Of a stretch of 64,000 nucleotides of DNA, positions 41,571 through 50,639 are shown piece after piece. Made by a program: the position numbers and the translations under genes. The stretch comes from JBOEGW01 sp050633625 (lineage in GTDB: Bacteria > Pseudomonadota > Alphaproteobacteria > Rhodobacterales > Rhodobacteraceae), in assembly GCA_050633625.1 (NCBI GenBank), contig JBOEGW010000003.1, positions 1 through 64,000 of the forward strand. The letters are read 5' to 3'. Every line of letters begins with the position of its first letter. Position 1 is the first letter of the stretch. A model generated the notes under the pieces. It saw only the letters and a program-made list of their open reading frames with translations. It did not search any database and was not told the DNA's origin.

Positions 41571-42515
41571 ATGACCCAGACTTCGACCACACAACCCACC
41601 AGTTTTCAGGACATCATCCTACGGCTCCAAAACTACTGGGCCGCGAAGGGCTGCGCCATTTTGCAGCCCTATGACATGGAAGTTGGCGCTGGGACGTTCC
41701 ACCCGGCGACCACACTGCGCGCGCTTGGCACAAAACCTTGGGCTGCGGCCTATGTGCAACCCTCGCGCCGCCCGACCGATGGGCGCTACGGCGAAAACCC
41801 GAACCGTTTGCAGCATTATTACCAGTACCAAGTGCTGATCAAACCAAGCCCGCCGAACCTGCAAGAGCTTTATCTCGGCTCCCTCGCGGCAATTGGAATC
41901 GACATGGACCTGCATGACATTCGGTTCGTGGAGGATGACTGGGAAAGCCCAACGCTTGGCGCTTGGGGGCTTGGCTGGGAAGTGTGGTGTGACGGGATGG
42001 AAGTCAGCCAATTCACTTATTTCCAACAGGTTGGTGGCCATGATTGCCGTCCGGTTGCGGGCGAGCTGACGTATGGGCTTGAGCGGTTGGCGATGTATGT
42101 TTTGGGCGTGGATCACGTCATGGATATGCCCTTCAATGACCCAGAGGCCCCTATCGCGCTCAAATATGGCGATGTGTTCAAGCAAACCGAAATGGAATAC
42201 TCGCGCCATAACTTTGACGCCGCTGACACGGAAAAACTGTTGCGTCACTTTGAGGATGCCGAAGCCGAGTGCCAGTCGATCCTTGCGCAGCCAAAGACGG
42301 ATCCGAAAACAGGCAAAGCCATTATCATGGCGCACCCTGCCTATGATCAATGCATCAAGGCCAGCCACATCTTCAACCTTCTGGACGCGCGTGGCGTGAT
42401 CTCGGTGACCGAGCGCCAAGCCTATATTGGCCGGGTCCGTGCGCTGGCGAAAATGTGTGCGGATGCGTTTGTGCAAACCGAAGCTGGCGGCGCGAGCGCG
42501 GAGAACGCGGCGTGA
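41571..42515 (+). CDS. glyQ: Glycyl-tRNA synthetase alpha subunit
   Basis: 314 residues. Class II aaRS motifs typical of the bacterial alpha2beta2 enzyme are LQNYWAAKGCAILQPYDMEVGAGTFHPAT, YVQPSRRPTDGRYGENPNR, LHDIRFVEDDWESPTLGAWGLGWEVW and QQVGG / LTYGLERLAMY. It forms glycyl-adenylate and charges tRNA-Gly with GlyS. AAGG ribosome binding site. glyS follows after one small gene. Confidence 0.97.
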   Translation: MTQTSTTQPTSFQDIILRLQNYWAAKGCAILQPYDMEVGAGTFHPATTLRALGTKPWAAAYVQPSRRPTDGRYGENPNRLQHYYQYQVLIKPSPPNLQELYLGSLAAIGIDMDLHDIRFVEDDWESPTLGAWGLGWEVWCDGMEVSQFTYFQQVGGHDCRPVAGELTYGLERLAMYVLGVDHVMDMPFNDPEAPIALKYGDVFKQTEMEYSRHNFDAADTEKLLRHFEDAEAECQSILAQPKTDPKTGKAIIMAHPAYDQCIKASHIFNLLDARGVISVTERQAYIGRVRALAKMCADAFVQTEAGGASAENAA

Positions 42516-42982
42516 GCGGCAAACTCATTGGGATTTTCATCGTGATCATTTCACTCATCGCAGGGATCGCCATTTACTGGCTTCAGGTCTTCGCCTTTTA
42601 CGACGAGGTGCGTGCGGAGGCCGTTTCCATGACGCTTGTCAACATGACGACCGGCGAGGCCGAGGCGCTTGTGGTGGACGAATTCCAAGGCATCGACGGC
42701 AGCTCGTCGCCCATTCGGTTTCGCGCGTGTTTCACTACCCCCATGAGCGATGTCACCCTATCTGAGACCTATGAGCCTTATCATGAGGCCACGCCTTTGA
42801 TCGCGCCAGGATGGTTTGAGTGTTTTGACGCTGTGGAAATTGGGGAAGCGATTGAAGCTGGCGAAGCGCTCGCCTTTCTGAGCGCCAAGGACATTACTGA
42901 TGGGGTCGACCGCGTGATTGCGGTGTTCCCCGATGGCCGAGCCTTCGCTTGGCACCAACTCAACGAAAAATACCAGGACTAA
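42512..42982 (+). CDS. DUF6446-type small membrane protein between glyQ and glyS
   Basis: 156 residues from a GTG that overlaps the glyQ stop by 4 bp. One N-terminal membrane helix (LIGIFIVIISLIAGIAIYWL) is followed by a periplasmic domain with two Cys (FRACFTTPM and GWFECFDAVE), probably a disulfide. Proteins of this kind sit between glyQ and glyS in Rhodobacteraceae; no function is established. Retention inside the synthetase operon suggests co-expression, not necessarily a role in translation. Confidence 0.75.
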   Translation: MSGKLIGIFIVIISLIAGIAIYWLQVFAFYDEVRAEAVSMTLVNMTTGEAEALVVDEFQGIDGSSSPIRFRACFTTPMSDVTLSETYEPYHEATPLIAPGWFECFDAVEIGEAIEAGEALAFLSAKDITDGVDRVIAVFPDGRAFAWHQLNEKYQD

Positions 42983-42986
42983 GCGC

Positions 42987-45239
42987 ATGGCTGATCTATT
43001 GATCGAACTCTTCTCCGAAGAAATCCCGGCCCGGATGCAAACGCGCGCCGCGCAAGACCTGAAAAAACGGCTGACCGATGGTTTGGTTGAGGCAGGGCTG
43101 ACCTACGCGGATGCGCAGGTTTTCTCGACGCCGCGCCGCTTGTGTTTGACGCTTGCGGACGTGCCGACACGGTCGGCCGACAGCCGCGAAGAGCGCAAAG
43201 GCCCTCGCGTGGACGCGCCCGAAAAAGCTCTTGAAGGGTTTTTGCGCGCAACCGGTCTCACCAAAGATCAACTCGACGTGCGCGCGGAAAAGAAGGGCGA
43301 CGTCTACTTTGCTGTGATCGAGAAGCCTGGTCGCGAAGCGGGTGAAATCATTGCCGAAACACTCGAAAATGTGATCCGCAATTTCCCTTGGCCAAAATCC
43401 ATGCGCTGGGGCAGCGGCAGCCTAAAATGGGTGCGCCCTTTGCATTCAATTCTTGCGATCATGGTTGACGAGGAAGGCGCACAAACCATCGACCTTGAAA
43501 TCGACGGCATTCGCGTGGGCGACACCACGCAAGGTCATCGTTTTATGGCGCCCGACCCTCTCAAAGTGTCCTCCTTTGAGGATTACGAAGCCAAATTGCG
43601 GAAGGCCTTTGTTGTGCTGGATCCCGCCGTACGGGCGGAAACAATCTGGCATGACGCGACACAAGCCGCCTTTGCGCAAGGGCTTGAAGTTGTTGAGGAT
43701 AAAGGGCTGCTTGCGGAGGTCGCGGGGCTTGTCGAATGGCCTGTGATGCTGATGGGACAGATTGATAGCGATTTCATCGACCTGCCGCCGGAAGTGTTGC
43801 AAACCTCCATGCGCGAGCACCAAAAGTTCTTTTCGGTGCGCAATCCCAAGACCGGGCGCATTGAAAAATTCGTCACAGTCGCCAATCGCGACACGGCGGA
43901 TGAAGGTGCTATGATCCTTGCGGGCAATCAAAAGGTTCTCGCGGCGCGCTTGTCGGACGCAAAGTTTTTCTGGGAAAATGACTTGCGGACTGTGGCGCGC
44001 GAAGGGCTGGCGTCCATGTCTGCTTCGCTCTCCAATGTCACGTTTCACCGCCTGCTTGGCAGCGAAGCCGACCGCATTTCGCGCATTGAAGCGCTAGCAG
44101 CTCAGGTGGCGCCCTTGGTCGGCGCAACACCCGAGGATGCGCGCGCGGCCGCCGGGATTGCAAAAGCCGATCTTGCCTCTGAAATGGTCTACGAATTCCC
44201 AGAACTGCAAGGGATCATGGGGCGTTATTACGCCAAGGCGGCAGGCTTTGACGAGGCTGTGGCCGCGGCGTGCGAGTTGCATTATGCGCCGCTTGGCCCC
44301 TCCGATGCGGTGCCCGAAGCGGCCGTTTCGGCCTCTGTGGCCTTGGCGGATAAGCTCGATACTTTGACCGGGTTCTGGTCCATCGACGAAAAACCAACAG
44401 GCTCCAAAGACCCTTTCGCGCTGCGCCGCGCTGCTCTTGGGGTGATCCGCATTATCCTGACGAATGATCTTCGTATACGGCTCGATCGCTTCATTGATGC
44501 GGGGGTGCTGCAACATGAAATCGCGCGCGCGAAAAGCGGCGAAGCGGATGCACAAGACGTGGCAGCGCTTGAGAGTACGCTTGATGAAATCGCGGATCAC
44601 GGCGTCTTTGGGGCTGCCTTTGAGGTGGTGATCAAAGCGCTCAAAAACAATGCCCCATCGCGCGAGAAAGACAGCTACCTTGGCAAGGTCGAGCGCACCC
44701 TGCCGGACCTCTCGACAGATTTGTTGTCCTTTTTCCATGACCGTCTCAAGGTGTATCTCAAGGATGAGGGCCTGCGCCACGATGTCATTGAAGCCTGCAT
44801 CGCGATGCCCGGAAATGACGATCTGAGCCTGCTTGTGAAACGTGCGCGCGCGCTTGGCGCCGTGTTGGCAACGGAAGACGGAGCGAATTTGCTCCAGAGC
44901 TATAAGCGCGCCAATAACATCCTGACACAAGCCGAGGAAAAAGACGGCGTGGAATACTCCTTTGGGGCGGATGTAAAGTTTGCCGAAGTGGACGCCGAGA
45001 AAGCCCTGTTTCGCGCGCTAGACGATGCGCAAGAAGCGATCAATCCGGCGATGGAAGCTGAGGATTTCGAAACCGCGATGGAGGCCATGGCAGCGCTGCG
45101 CGGGCCACTGGATGCTTTCTTTGAGGCTGTGCAGATCAACACCGACAATCAAATCTTGCGCCGCAACCGTTTGAACCTTCTGGCGCGCATCCGCAACATC
45201 TGTGTCAGCGTGGCTGATTTGAACCGGATTGAAGGCTAG
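42987..45239 (+). CDS. glyS: Glycyl-tRNA synthetase beta subunit
   Basis: 750 residues. It begins MADLLIELFSEEIPARMQ, the hallmark GlyS N-terminus. PRRLCLTL, FPWPKSMRWG, HRFMAPDP, SMREHQKFFSVRN, EFPELQGIMGRYYA and DPFALRRAALGVIRI are typical. The C-terminal DALR-like anticodon-binding region follows (NRLNLLARI). It recognises tRNA-Gly for the GlyQ catalytic subunit. Start ATG with AGGA upstream; 4 bp after the DUF6446-type gene. Confidence 0.97.
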   Translation: MADLLIELFSEEIPARMQTRAAQDLKKRLTDGLVEAGLTYADAQVFSTPRRLCLTLADVPTRSADSREERKGPRVDAPEKALEGFLRATGLTKDQLDVRAEKKGDVYFAVIEKPGREAGEIIAETLENVIRNFPWPKSMRWGSGSLKWVRPLHSILAIMVDEEGAQTIDLEIDGIRVGDTTQGHRFMAPDPLKVSSFEDYEAKLRKAFVVLDPAVRAETIWHDATQAAFAQGLEVVEDKGLLAEVAGLVEWPVMLMGQIDSDFIDLPPEVLQTSMREHQKFFSVRNPKTGRIEKFVTVANRDTADEGAMILAGNQKVLAARLSDAKFFWENDLRTVAREGLASMSASLSNVTFHRLLGSEADRISRIEALAAQVAPLVGATPEDARAAAGIAKADLASEMVYEFPELQGIMGRYYAKAAGFDEAVAAACELHYAPLGPSDAVPEAAVSASVALADKLDTLTGFWSIDEKPTGSKDPFALRRAALGVIRIILTNDLRIRLDRFIDAGVLQHEIARAKSGEADAQDVAALESTLDEIADHGVFGAAFEVVIKALKNNAPSREKDSYLGKVERTLPDLSTDLLSFFHDRLKVYLKDEGLRHDVIEACIAMPGNDDLSLLVKRARALGAVLATEDGANLLQSYKRANNILTQAEEKDGVEYSFGADVKFAEVDAEKALFRALDDAQEAINPAMEAEDFETAMEAMAALRGPLDAFFEAVQINTDNQILRRNRLNLLARIRNICVSVADLNRIEG

Positions 45240-45302
45240 GTCGAAGGCGCTTGCCAGACAGGTTTTCGGCGGTATTGTGTGGTATCTCCAGGAGTTGCTG
45301 CA

Positions 45303-47876
45303 GTGCAGAAAATGGTAGAAAAAACCGGGTTCACCCAAATCACCCCGACCGCCCGCATTGAGGCGAACCGTCATGGTGGGCGGGCCAAATGTTTGCAGCG
45401 TTTGATCCGTTTGGACATGCCTGTGCCGCTCACAATGTCGATGCCTTTCGACGCTGTGCGCGATCTCGCAAGTGGCACCCTGCCCGACCTGGCCGCCATG
45501 CTCGCCGCCTTTGGACCCGATCCACTGCTCTCTGCGCGCCCCTCTAGCCAAGACCCCGATTGGGGCGGGCCGTCAGCGATCCTGAACATTGGTATGAATG
45601 ACGCGGTGCATGCGCGGCTGCTGGAAACCCACGGTGAGATTGCCGCGAACGCGTTGTATTTGAGATTTATTCAGTCGTTCGCCGTCCATGTTGCGCGGCT
45701 TGATCCTGACGAATTCGACGATGCCAGTACGCCGAGCACTGAAGCCGTCCAAGCGGCTTTGCGCGCCTATGAGGACGAAACTGACGAACCGTTCCCGCAG
45801 GACGTTGAAACGCAGCTTGGCGAGGTTTTGCGCTCCATGGCACGGGCTTGGGAAGGCACAACGGCGCGGCTGTTGCGCGAAGCCAAGGGTGCGCCAGCGG
45901 ACGCGGGGCTTGGGCTTGTTGTGCAAAGCATGGCGCTTGGCGTTGGCAAGGGATTGTCCGGTTCCGGGGTCATCCAGTTCGTGAATGGCGACACCGGGCG
46001 GCAGGAAATTCGCGGGCGCTACCTCTGCAAGAGCCAAGGGCGCGATGCACTTGCGGCCTCTGACGAAGAAGAGGTCATGTACCTCAAGTCCGACCCTCGC
46101 GGGCGGTCCATCGAGGAGGTCTTGCCCGAAAACTGGGACGATTTGATCCGGTATGGTGAGCTGTGCCGTTCGCGGCTGCGCGAAGAAATGCAGATCGAAT
46201 TCACGATTGAGAACGAAGAACTGTTCATTCTGGATGCAGTGCGTGTGCAGCGCTCGCCCCGCGCGAATGTGCGCATTGCGGTCGCCCTCGCGCAGGACGC
46301 AATTATCTCGGAAGAAGAAGCCGTGTTGCGCGTGCCGCCGCGCTCCTTGTCGGAACTTCTCCACAACCACGTTGACCCGGACGCGCCGCGCGATCGGATC
46401 ATCGGCGGCATCGCCGCAAGCCCCGGTGGCGCGACAGGGAAGATCGTGTTCAATTCGCGCGATGCGCAAGCGATGGCGGCGCAGGGTGAGGCCTGCATTT
46501 TGGTGCGCCGGGAAACCACCCCAGAAGATATTCGCGGGATGCATGCGGCACGCGCGATTCTGACGGAAAAAGGGGGCATCACCTCCCATGCGGCGGTGAT
46601 TGCGCGCGGTCTTGGCCTGCCTTGTGTTGTGGGCGCGACGGGGATCCGCCTTGATCGCAAGAAAGCGACATTCACCGCGCCTGACGGTCGGGTGTTTCAT
46701 GCGGGCGACGTGATTACGGTGGATGGCACAAAAGGCGAAGCGCTTGCGGGTGTCGCCAAGATGCTTGAACCGGAGCTTGGTGAAAGCTTCCAAACATTGC
46801 TGGCTTGGGCCGATGATGCGCGTGACATTGGCGTGCGCGCCAACGCTGATACGCCCAAAGATGCCGCAACGGCCCGGATGTTTGATGCCGAAGGGATCGG
46901 GCTGTGTCGCACAGAGCATATGTTCATCGACAATGACCGGATTTTGGCCATGCGCGAGATGATTTTTGCCAATACGCCGGATGATCGCCGGGCCGCTTTG
47001 GAACGCATCCTTCCGATGCAACGCGCTGACTTCACAGAGCTTTTTCGCATCATGCAGGGGCAGCCTGTCACGATCCGTCTGTTCGACCCGCCCTTGCATG
47101 AATTCTTGCCGCATGGGCGCGAAGGGCTACGCGAATTGGCGGAAGCGCTTGATTTGCCGCTTTCGGACGTGGATCGGCGGGTGCAAGCGCTCTCTGAGTT
47201 CAACCCAATGTTGGGGATGCGCGGGGTGCGCCTTGGGATCACGGTGCCGGAAATCTACGACATGCAGGCGCGTGCGATTTTTGAAGCAACGATTGATGCC
47301 TCCAAATCCGGCGACCCTGTGGTGCCGGAGGTGATGATCCCGCTGGTGTCTGCGAAGCGCGAAGTTGAGCTTGTGAAAGCGCGCATTGATGCTGTGGCTG
47401 CTTCTGTGCGCATTGAACGCGGTGTTGATTTTGACTTTAAGCTTGGGGTGATGGTGGAAACGCCGCGCGCTGCGTTGCGCGCCAATGAAATCGCGCCCCA
47501 CGCTGAGTTTTTATCTTTTGGGACCAATGACTTAACGCAGATGACATATGGGTTATCGCGCGATGACGCTGGGCGATTTATGGGCCATTATGTGAGCCTT
47601 GGGGTGTATCCTGAAGACCCATTCCATACGCTGGATATCGAGGGTGTTGGGGAGCTGCTTCAGATTGGGGCGGATCGCGGACGCGGCGCGAACCCGGATG
47701 TGAAACTCTCAATATGTGGCGAACATGGCGGCAACCCGGAGAGCATCAAGTTCTGTCGCAGCGCCGGCTTTGACTATGTGTCTTGCTCGCCGTTTCGAGT
47801 GCCGATTGCCCGGCTCGCGGCTGCGCATTTGGCCATTCATGACCGCGGTGCCCCGCGTCCACGGGTTTCACGCTAG
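45303..47876 (+). CDS. ppdK: Divergent pyruvate, phosphate dikinase / PEP-utilising enzyme
   Basis: 857 residues from a GTG preceded by CCAGGAG at eight bases. The phospho-histidine domain is intact (EKGGITSHAAVIARGLGLPCVVG). So is the PEP/pyruvate TIM barrel, with GLCRTEHMF, PLVSAKREVELV, GVMVETPRAAL, SFGTNDLTQMTYG and SICGEHGGNPESIKFC (catalytic Cys not at the canonical C-G-E-H-G site alone). The N-terminal ATP-grasp part is unusual: GGRAKCLQRL replaces GGKGANLAEM, and SARPSSQDPDWGGPSAILNIG replaces the SVRSGA..SMPGMMDT loop. It follows glyS by 60 bp. It may interconvert pyruvate and PEP, or be a repurposed paralogue. Confidence 0.75.
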   Translation: MQKMVEKTGFTQITPTARIEANRHGGRAKCLQRLIRLDMPVPLTMSMPFDAVRDLASGTLPDLAAMLAAFGPDPLLSARPSSQDPDWGGPSAILNIGMNDAVHARLLETHGEIAANALYLRFIQSFAVHVARLDPDEFDDASTPSTEAVQAALRAYEDETDEPFPQDVETQLGEVLRSMARAWEGTTARLLREAKGAPADAGLGLVVQSMALGVGKGLSGSGVIQFVNGDTGRQEIRGRYLCKSQGRDALAASDEEEVMYLKSDPRGRSIEEVLPENWDDLIRYGELCRSRLREEMQIEFTIENEELFILDAVRVQRSPRANVRIAVALAQDAIISEEEAVLRVPPRSLSELLHNHVDPDAPRDRIIGGIAASPGGATGKIVFNSRDAQAMAAQGEACILVRRETTPEDIRGMHAARAILTEKGGITSHAAVIARGLGLPCVVGATGIRLDRKKATFTAPDGRVFHAGDVITVDGTKGEALAGVAKMLEPELGESFQTLLAWADDARDIGVRANADTPKDAATARMFDAEGIGLCRTEHMFIDNDRILAMREMIFANTPDDRRAALERILPMQRADFTELFRIMQGQPVTIRLFDPPLHEFLPHGREGLRELAEALDLPLSDVDRRVQALSEFNPMLGMRGVRLGITVPEIYDMQARAIFEATIDASKSGDPVVPEVMIPLVSAKREVELVKARIDAVAASVRIERGVDFDFKLGVMVETPRAALRANEIAPHAEFLSFGTNDLTQMTYGLSRDDAGRFMGHYVSLGVYPEDPFHTLDIEGVGELLQIGADRGRGANPDVKLSICGEHGGNPESIKFCRSAGFDYVSCSPFRVPIARLAAAHLAIHDRGAPRPRVSR

Positions 47877-48017
47877 CGCACACCCCTACATTTCGTAGCG
47901 TCATGCGACCAAAATACGACATCTATGTGAGTAGACCAATAGCTTGGTTTTCGCTTAAAACCTGCGTGATGAAAACGGGGGCCAACTCCGTGGGAAATGG
48001 GTAATGGGGGTGTTGGG

Positions 48018-48671
48018 ATGTTCCACACCATGACACGCGCCGCGGCTGCGGTGTTTTGTTTGTTGACGACGCCAACTGTGGCGGAAACGCCATCTGAGGC
48101 CTCCGCCGTCTTGGCGGGGATGATCGGGCAGGAACGCGCCCAGCTGGCCACGTTGCGGCCCGGACATTTGTCGCATCTTGCGTCGCTCGCCCCGGAAAAC
48201 GCCCCGCGCCCTCCCGCCAATCCCAAGACATTTGCCGCCCGGTTTCACACCGAGGACTGGCTGAAGTCGCAACCCAAAGCGACAGGTGGCGAACAATTTC
48301 AATGTCTGACGCAGGCGCTTTATTTTGAAGCGCGCGGTGAAACCGCTCAGGGGCTTTTTGCAGTGGCAGAAGTGATCCTCAATCGGGTTGATAGCCGCCG
48401 GTACCCGAATTCGGTTTGCGGGGTGATCCACCAAGGCACGGGCGAAAAATACCGCTGCCAATTCACCTTCACATGCGATGGCATCCCGGAACATGTGACA
48501 GAACCCAAAGCCTATTCTCGAGTGGCCAAAGTTGCGCGGGTCATGCTGGATGGCGCCCCCCGCCCCTTGACGCAGGGTGCCACCTATTACCACACCACAG
48601 CCGTACGCCCCGGATGGTCCAAGCGCGTCGAGAAAACCGCTCAATACGGCGTACACGTCTTCTACCGCTGA
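48018..48671 (+). CDS. Cell-wall hydrolase, SleB/CwlJ family
   Basis: About 217 residues; an ATG seven codons upstream is also possible. Signal peptide (AAAVFCLLTTPTVAE). The hydrolase domain runs from residue ~95: CLTQALYFEARGETAQGLFAVAEVILNRVDSRRYPNSVCGVI (catalytic-type Glu in YFEARGE), QFTFTCDG and AVRPGWSKRVEKTAQYGVHVFYR. The family contains spore-cortex lytic transglycosylase-like enzymes, and in non-sporulating alphaproteobacteria it acts on peptidoglycan. Periplasmic or outer face; regulation unknown. Confidence 0.85.
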   Translation: MFHTMTRAAAAVFCLLTTPTVAETPSEASAVLAGMIGQERAQLATLRPGHLSHLASLAPENAPRPPANPKTFAARFHTEDWLKSQPKATGGEQFQCLTQALYFEARGETAQGLFAVAEVILNRVDSRRYPNSVCGVIHQGTGEKYRCQFTFTCDGIPEHVTEPKAYSRVAKVARVMLDGAPRPLTQGATYYHTTAVRPGWSKRVEKTAQYGVHVFYR

Positions 48672-48753
48672 GGCGGCGCGCATATTTCGGCTGGTTTTTC
48701 CTGCCCATTTACGCCAGTGTCGGGCCGCATCACCAGCCCGCCCGGAGCGCCCT

Positions 48754-49674
48754 ATGACATCTGATATTCGACTGGCCTTTGAGCATCCTGAGGCACGCGC
48801 GCAGGCAGGCGGACAACCGAGCCAACCGCTTGATCGGATTTCCTTGCGCGATCATATTGTCGAAGTCGAGATCGGCGCTTTTCAGGCGGAACGTGGAACG
48901 ACCCAACGTGTGTCCTTCAATATCGTGGTTGAGGTAGAGCCGCCCACAGGCCCGATTGAAGACGATGTCGATAAGATTTTGTCTTATGATACGATCTCCG
49001 AAGCCATTGCGCATGAATTGGCAGCGCAGCGTCTGAACCTTCTTGAAACATTGGCCGAACGCATTGCCGAGCGCATCTTGATTGCGCCGCAGGCCGTGCG
49101 GGTGTTTGTGCGGATCGAAAAGCTCGACCGTGGCCCCGGCGCGCTTGGCGTGGAAATTATGCGCAGGCGTGGACAGGGCAAACCGGCCATCCGTCAAGCC
49201 GAAGACTTGCCGCATCCTTTGGTGGTGCACCTGTCCAATACGGCGATCCATGACGCCAAGCTTGGTGCTTTTTTGGATCGGGTCGCAAAGGGGACACAGC
49301 CTGCGATCTTATGTGTTGGCGCGGCCGATGTTGCGCCCGTCACAAGTGATCACCCCATGACTCAGCGGCGCATTGATTTGTTGGCCATTGAGCAGAACGC
49401 TTGGGTCTTAGCGGCGCAGGATCGGCGCTGTGTGGTGGTCGAAACGCGCACTGAACTCGATTGGGCGATGAAGCATGGCCAGATTTCCGTCTGGGCGCCC
49501 TCAAAAATCACTTTGGATGCGATCGATGGCCCAAATGCCAATCCGCGTGATGCTGCGATGATGACGGCTTGGTTTGCTAAGCAGGTTCAGGCGGCGGAAA
49601 TCCTGTACATTGGGGAAAAGGCTCCGCCAAGTGATGTGCCTGCCCGCATGATTGGTTTGGAGGACGCCTTTTGA
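48754..49674 (+). CDS. folB: Dihydroneopterin aldolase with long C-terminal extension
   Basis: 306 residues from an ATG with GGAG seven bases upstream, about 2.5 times the usual FolB length (~120). Residues 24-138 are the FolB tunnel-fold domain: ISLRDHIVEVEIGAFQAERGTTQRVSFNIVVE, LSYDTISEAI, LNLLETLAERIAERIL and VRIEKLDRGPGALGVEI. The last ~165 residues (LPHPLVVHLSNTAIHDAKLGAFLDRV ... ISVWAPSKITLDAIDG) are a separate alpha/beta domain, faintly like amino-acid-kinase folds; I cannot name it. It overlaps folP by 4 bp. It converts dihydroneopterin to 6-hydroxymethyl-dihydropterin; the role of the extension is open. Confidence 0.88.
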   Translation: MTSDIRLAFEHPEARAQAGGQPSQPLDRISLRDHIVEVEIGAFQAERGTTQRVSFNIVVEVEPPTGPIEDDVDKILSYDTISEAIAHELAAQRLNLLETLAERIAERILIAPQAVRVFVRIEKLDRGPGALGVEIMRRRGQGKPAIRQAEDLPHPLVVHLSNTAIHDAKLGAFLDRVAKGTQPAILCVGAADVAPVTSDHPMTQRRIDLLAIEQNAWVLAAQDRRCVVVETRTELDWAMKHGQISVWAPSKITLDAIDGPNANPRDAAMMTAWFAKQVQAAEILYIGEKAPPSDVPARMIGLEDAF

Positions 49675-50636
49675 ATTGGAGCGAAGCGATTGCGCGCCTC
49701 GGCCCGCGCCCCAGCGAAGCATTGCCTTTGGCGGGGTTTTCGCAGGTCTGGTTTGACACCGTGACAGGCACCGACAGTCCCGACGTGCGCGCCCGCTTAT
49801 CTGCGCCGCGTGCGGATATTTGCGGCCTTAGCATGGATCAAACCCGCGTCATGGGAATCCTGAACGTGACCCCGGACAGCTTCTCGGATGGCGGAGACTT
49901 CCTGCACCTTGACGCGGCCATTGAACGCGCCGGGGTTTTGGCGCGGACCTGCGACATCATCGACATTGGCGGCGAAAGCACCCGCCCCGGCGCAAAAGAG
50001 GTCGCGGTTGAGGAGGAAATTCGTCGCACAGCGCCCATCATCGCCGCGATCCGCGCTGCGCAGATCACAACGCCGATTTCCATCGACACGCGCAAATCAG
50101 CTGTGGCCGAAGCGGCATTGGACGCAGGCGCAGATATGGTCAATGACGTGTCCGCCTTCGAGTTTGACCCAGCGCTTGCTGACCTCTGTGCGGCGCGAGA
50201 TGTACCTGTTTGTTTGATGCATGCAAAAGGCCTGCCAGAGGACATGCAGGACAATCCGAAATATGACGATGTTGTCGGTGAGGTGATGAGCTACCTCGCG
50301 GCGCGCATTGACTTTGCAGTGTCGCGCGGGATTTCTCAAACCCGCATCATCACGGATCCAGGCATTGGGTTTGGCAAGACGACTGAGCATAATGTTCAGC
50401 TTTTGCAGCATCTTAGCGCGTTTCACGATTTGGGTCTTCCCGTGCTCCTCGGCGTGTCGCGCAAACGGTTCATCGGAGAAATCGGCGGCGAAGACACAGC
50501 CAAAGACCGGCTTGGCGGCTCTCTCGCTGTCGCGCTCCACGGGGCGGCGCAGGCTATGCAAATCTTGCGGGTTCATGATACCAAACACACAACGCAGGCC
50601 CTCGCACTTCATCGAGCGCTTCAAAATTACGAGTAG
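49671..50636 (+). CDS. folP: Dihydropteroate synthase
   Basis: 321 residues starting at a TTG that overlaps the folB stop. Family motifs are MGILNVTPDSFSDGGDF (near 62), DIIDIGGESTRPGA, ISIDTRKSAVAEAAL, MVNDVSA, CLMHAKG, IITDPGIGFGKTTEHN and LLGVSRKRFIG. It condenses p-aminobenzoate with hydroxymethyl-dihydropterin diphosphate and is the sulfonamide target. About 55 N-terminal residues precede the core and are longer than in E. coli. Confidence 0.96.
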   Translation: MNWSEAIARLGPRPSEALPLAGFSQVWFDTVTGTDSPDVRARLSAPRADICGLSMDQTRVMGILNVTPDSFSDGGDFLHLDAAIERAGVLARTCDIIDIGGESTRPGAKEVAVEEEIRRTAPIIAAIRAAQITTPISIDTRKSAVAEAALDAGADMVNDVSAFEFDPALADLCAARDVPVCLMHAKGLPEDMQDNPKYDDVVGEVMSYLAARIDFAVSRGISQTRIITDPGIGFGKTTEHNVQLLQHLSAFHDLGLPVLLGVSRKRFIGEIGGEDTAKDRLGGSLAVALHGAAQAMQILRVHDTKHTTQALALHRALQNYE

Positions 50637-50639
50637 ACA

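Noticed and set aside
45573..47114. 513-codon minus-strand frame opposite the PPDK-like gene
   Set aside because: Fully antisense to conserved PPDK motifs; composition indicates a shadow frame.
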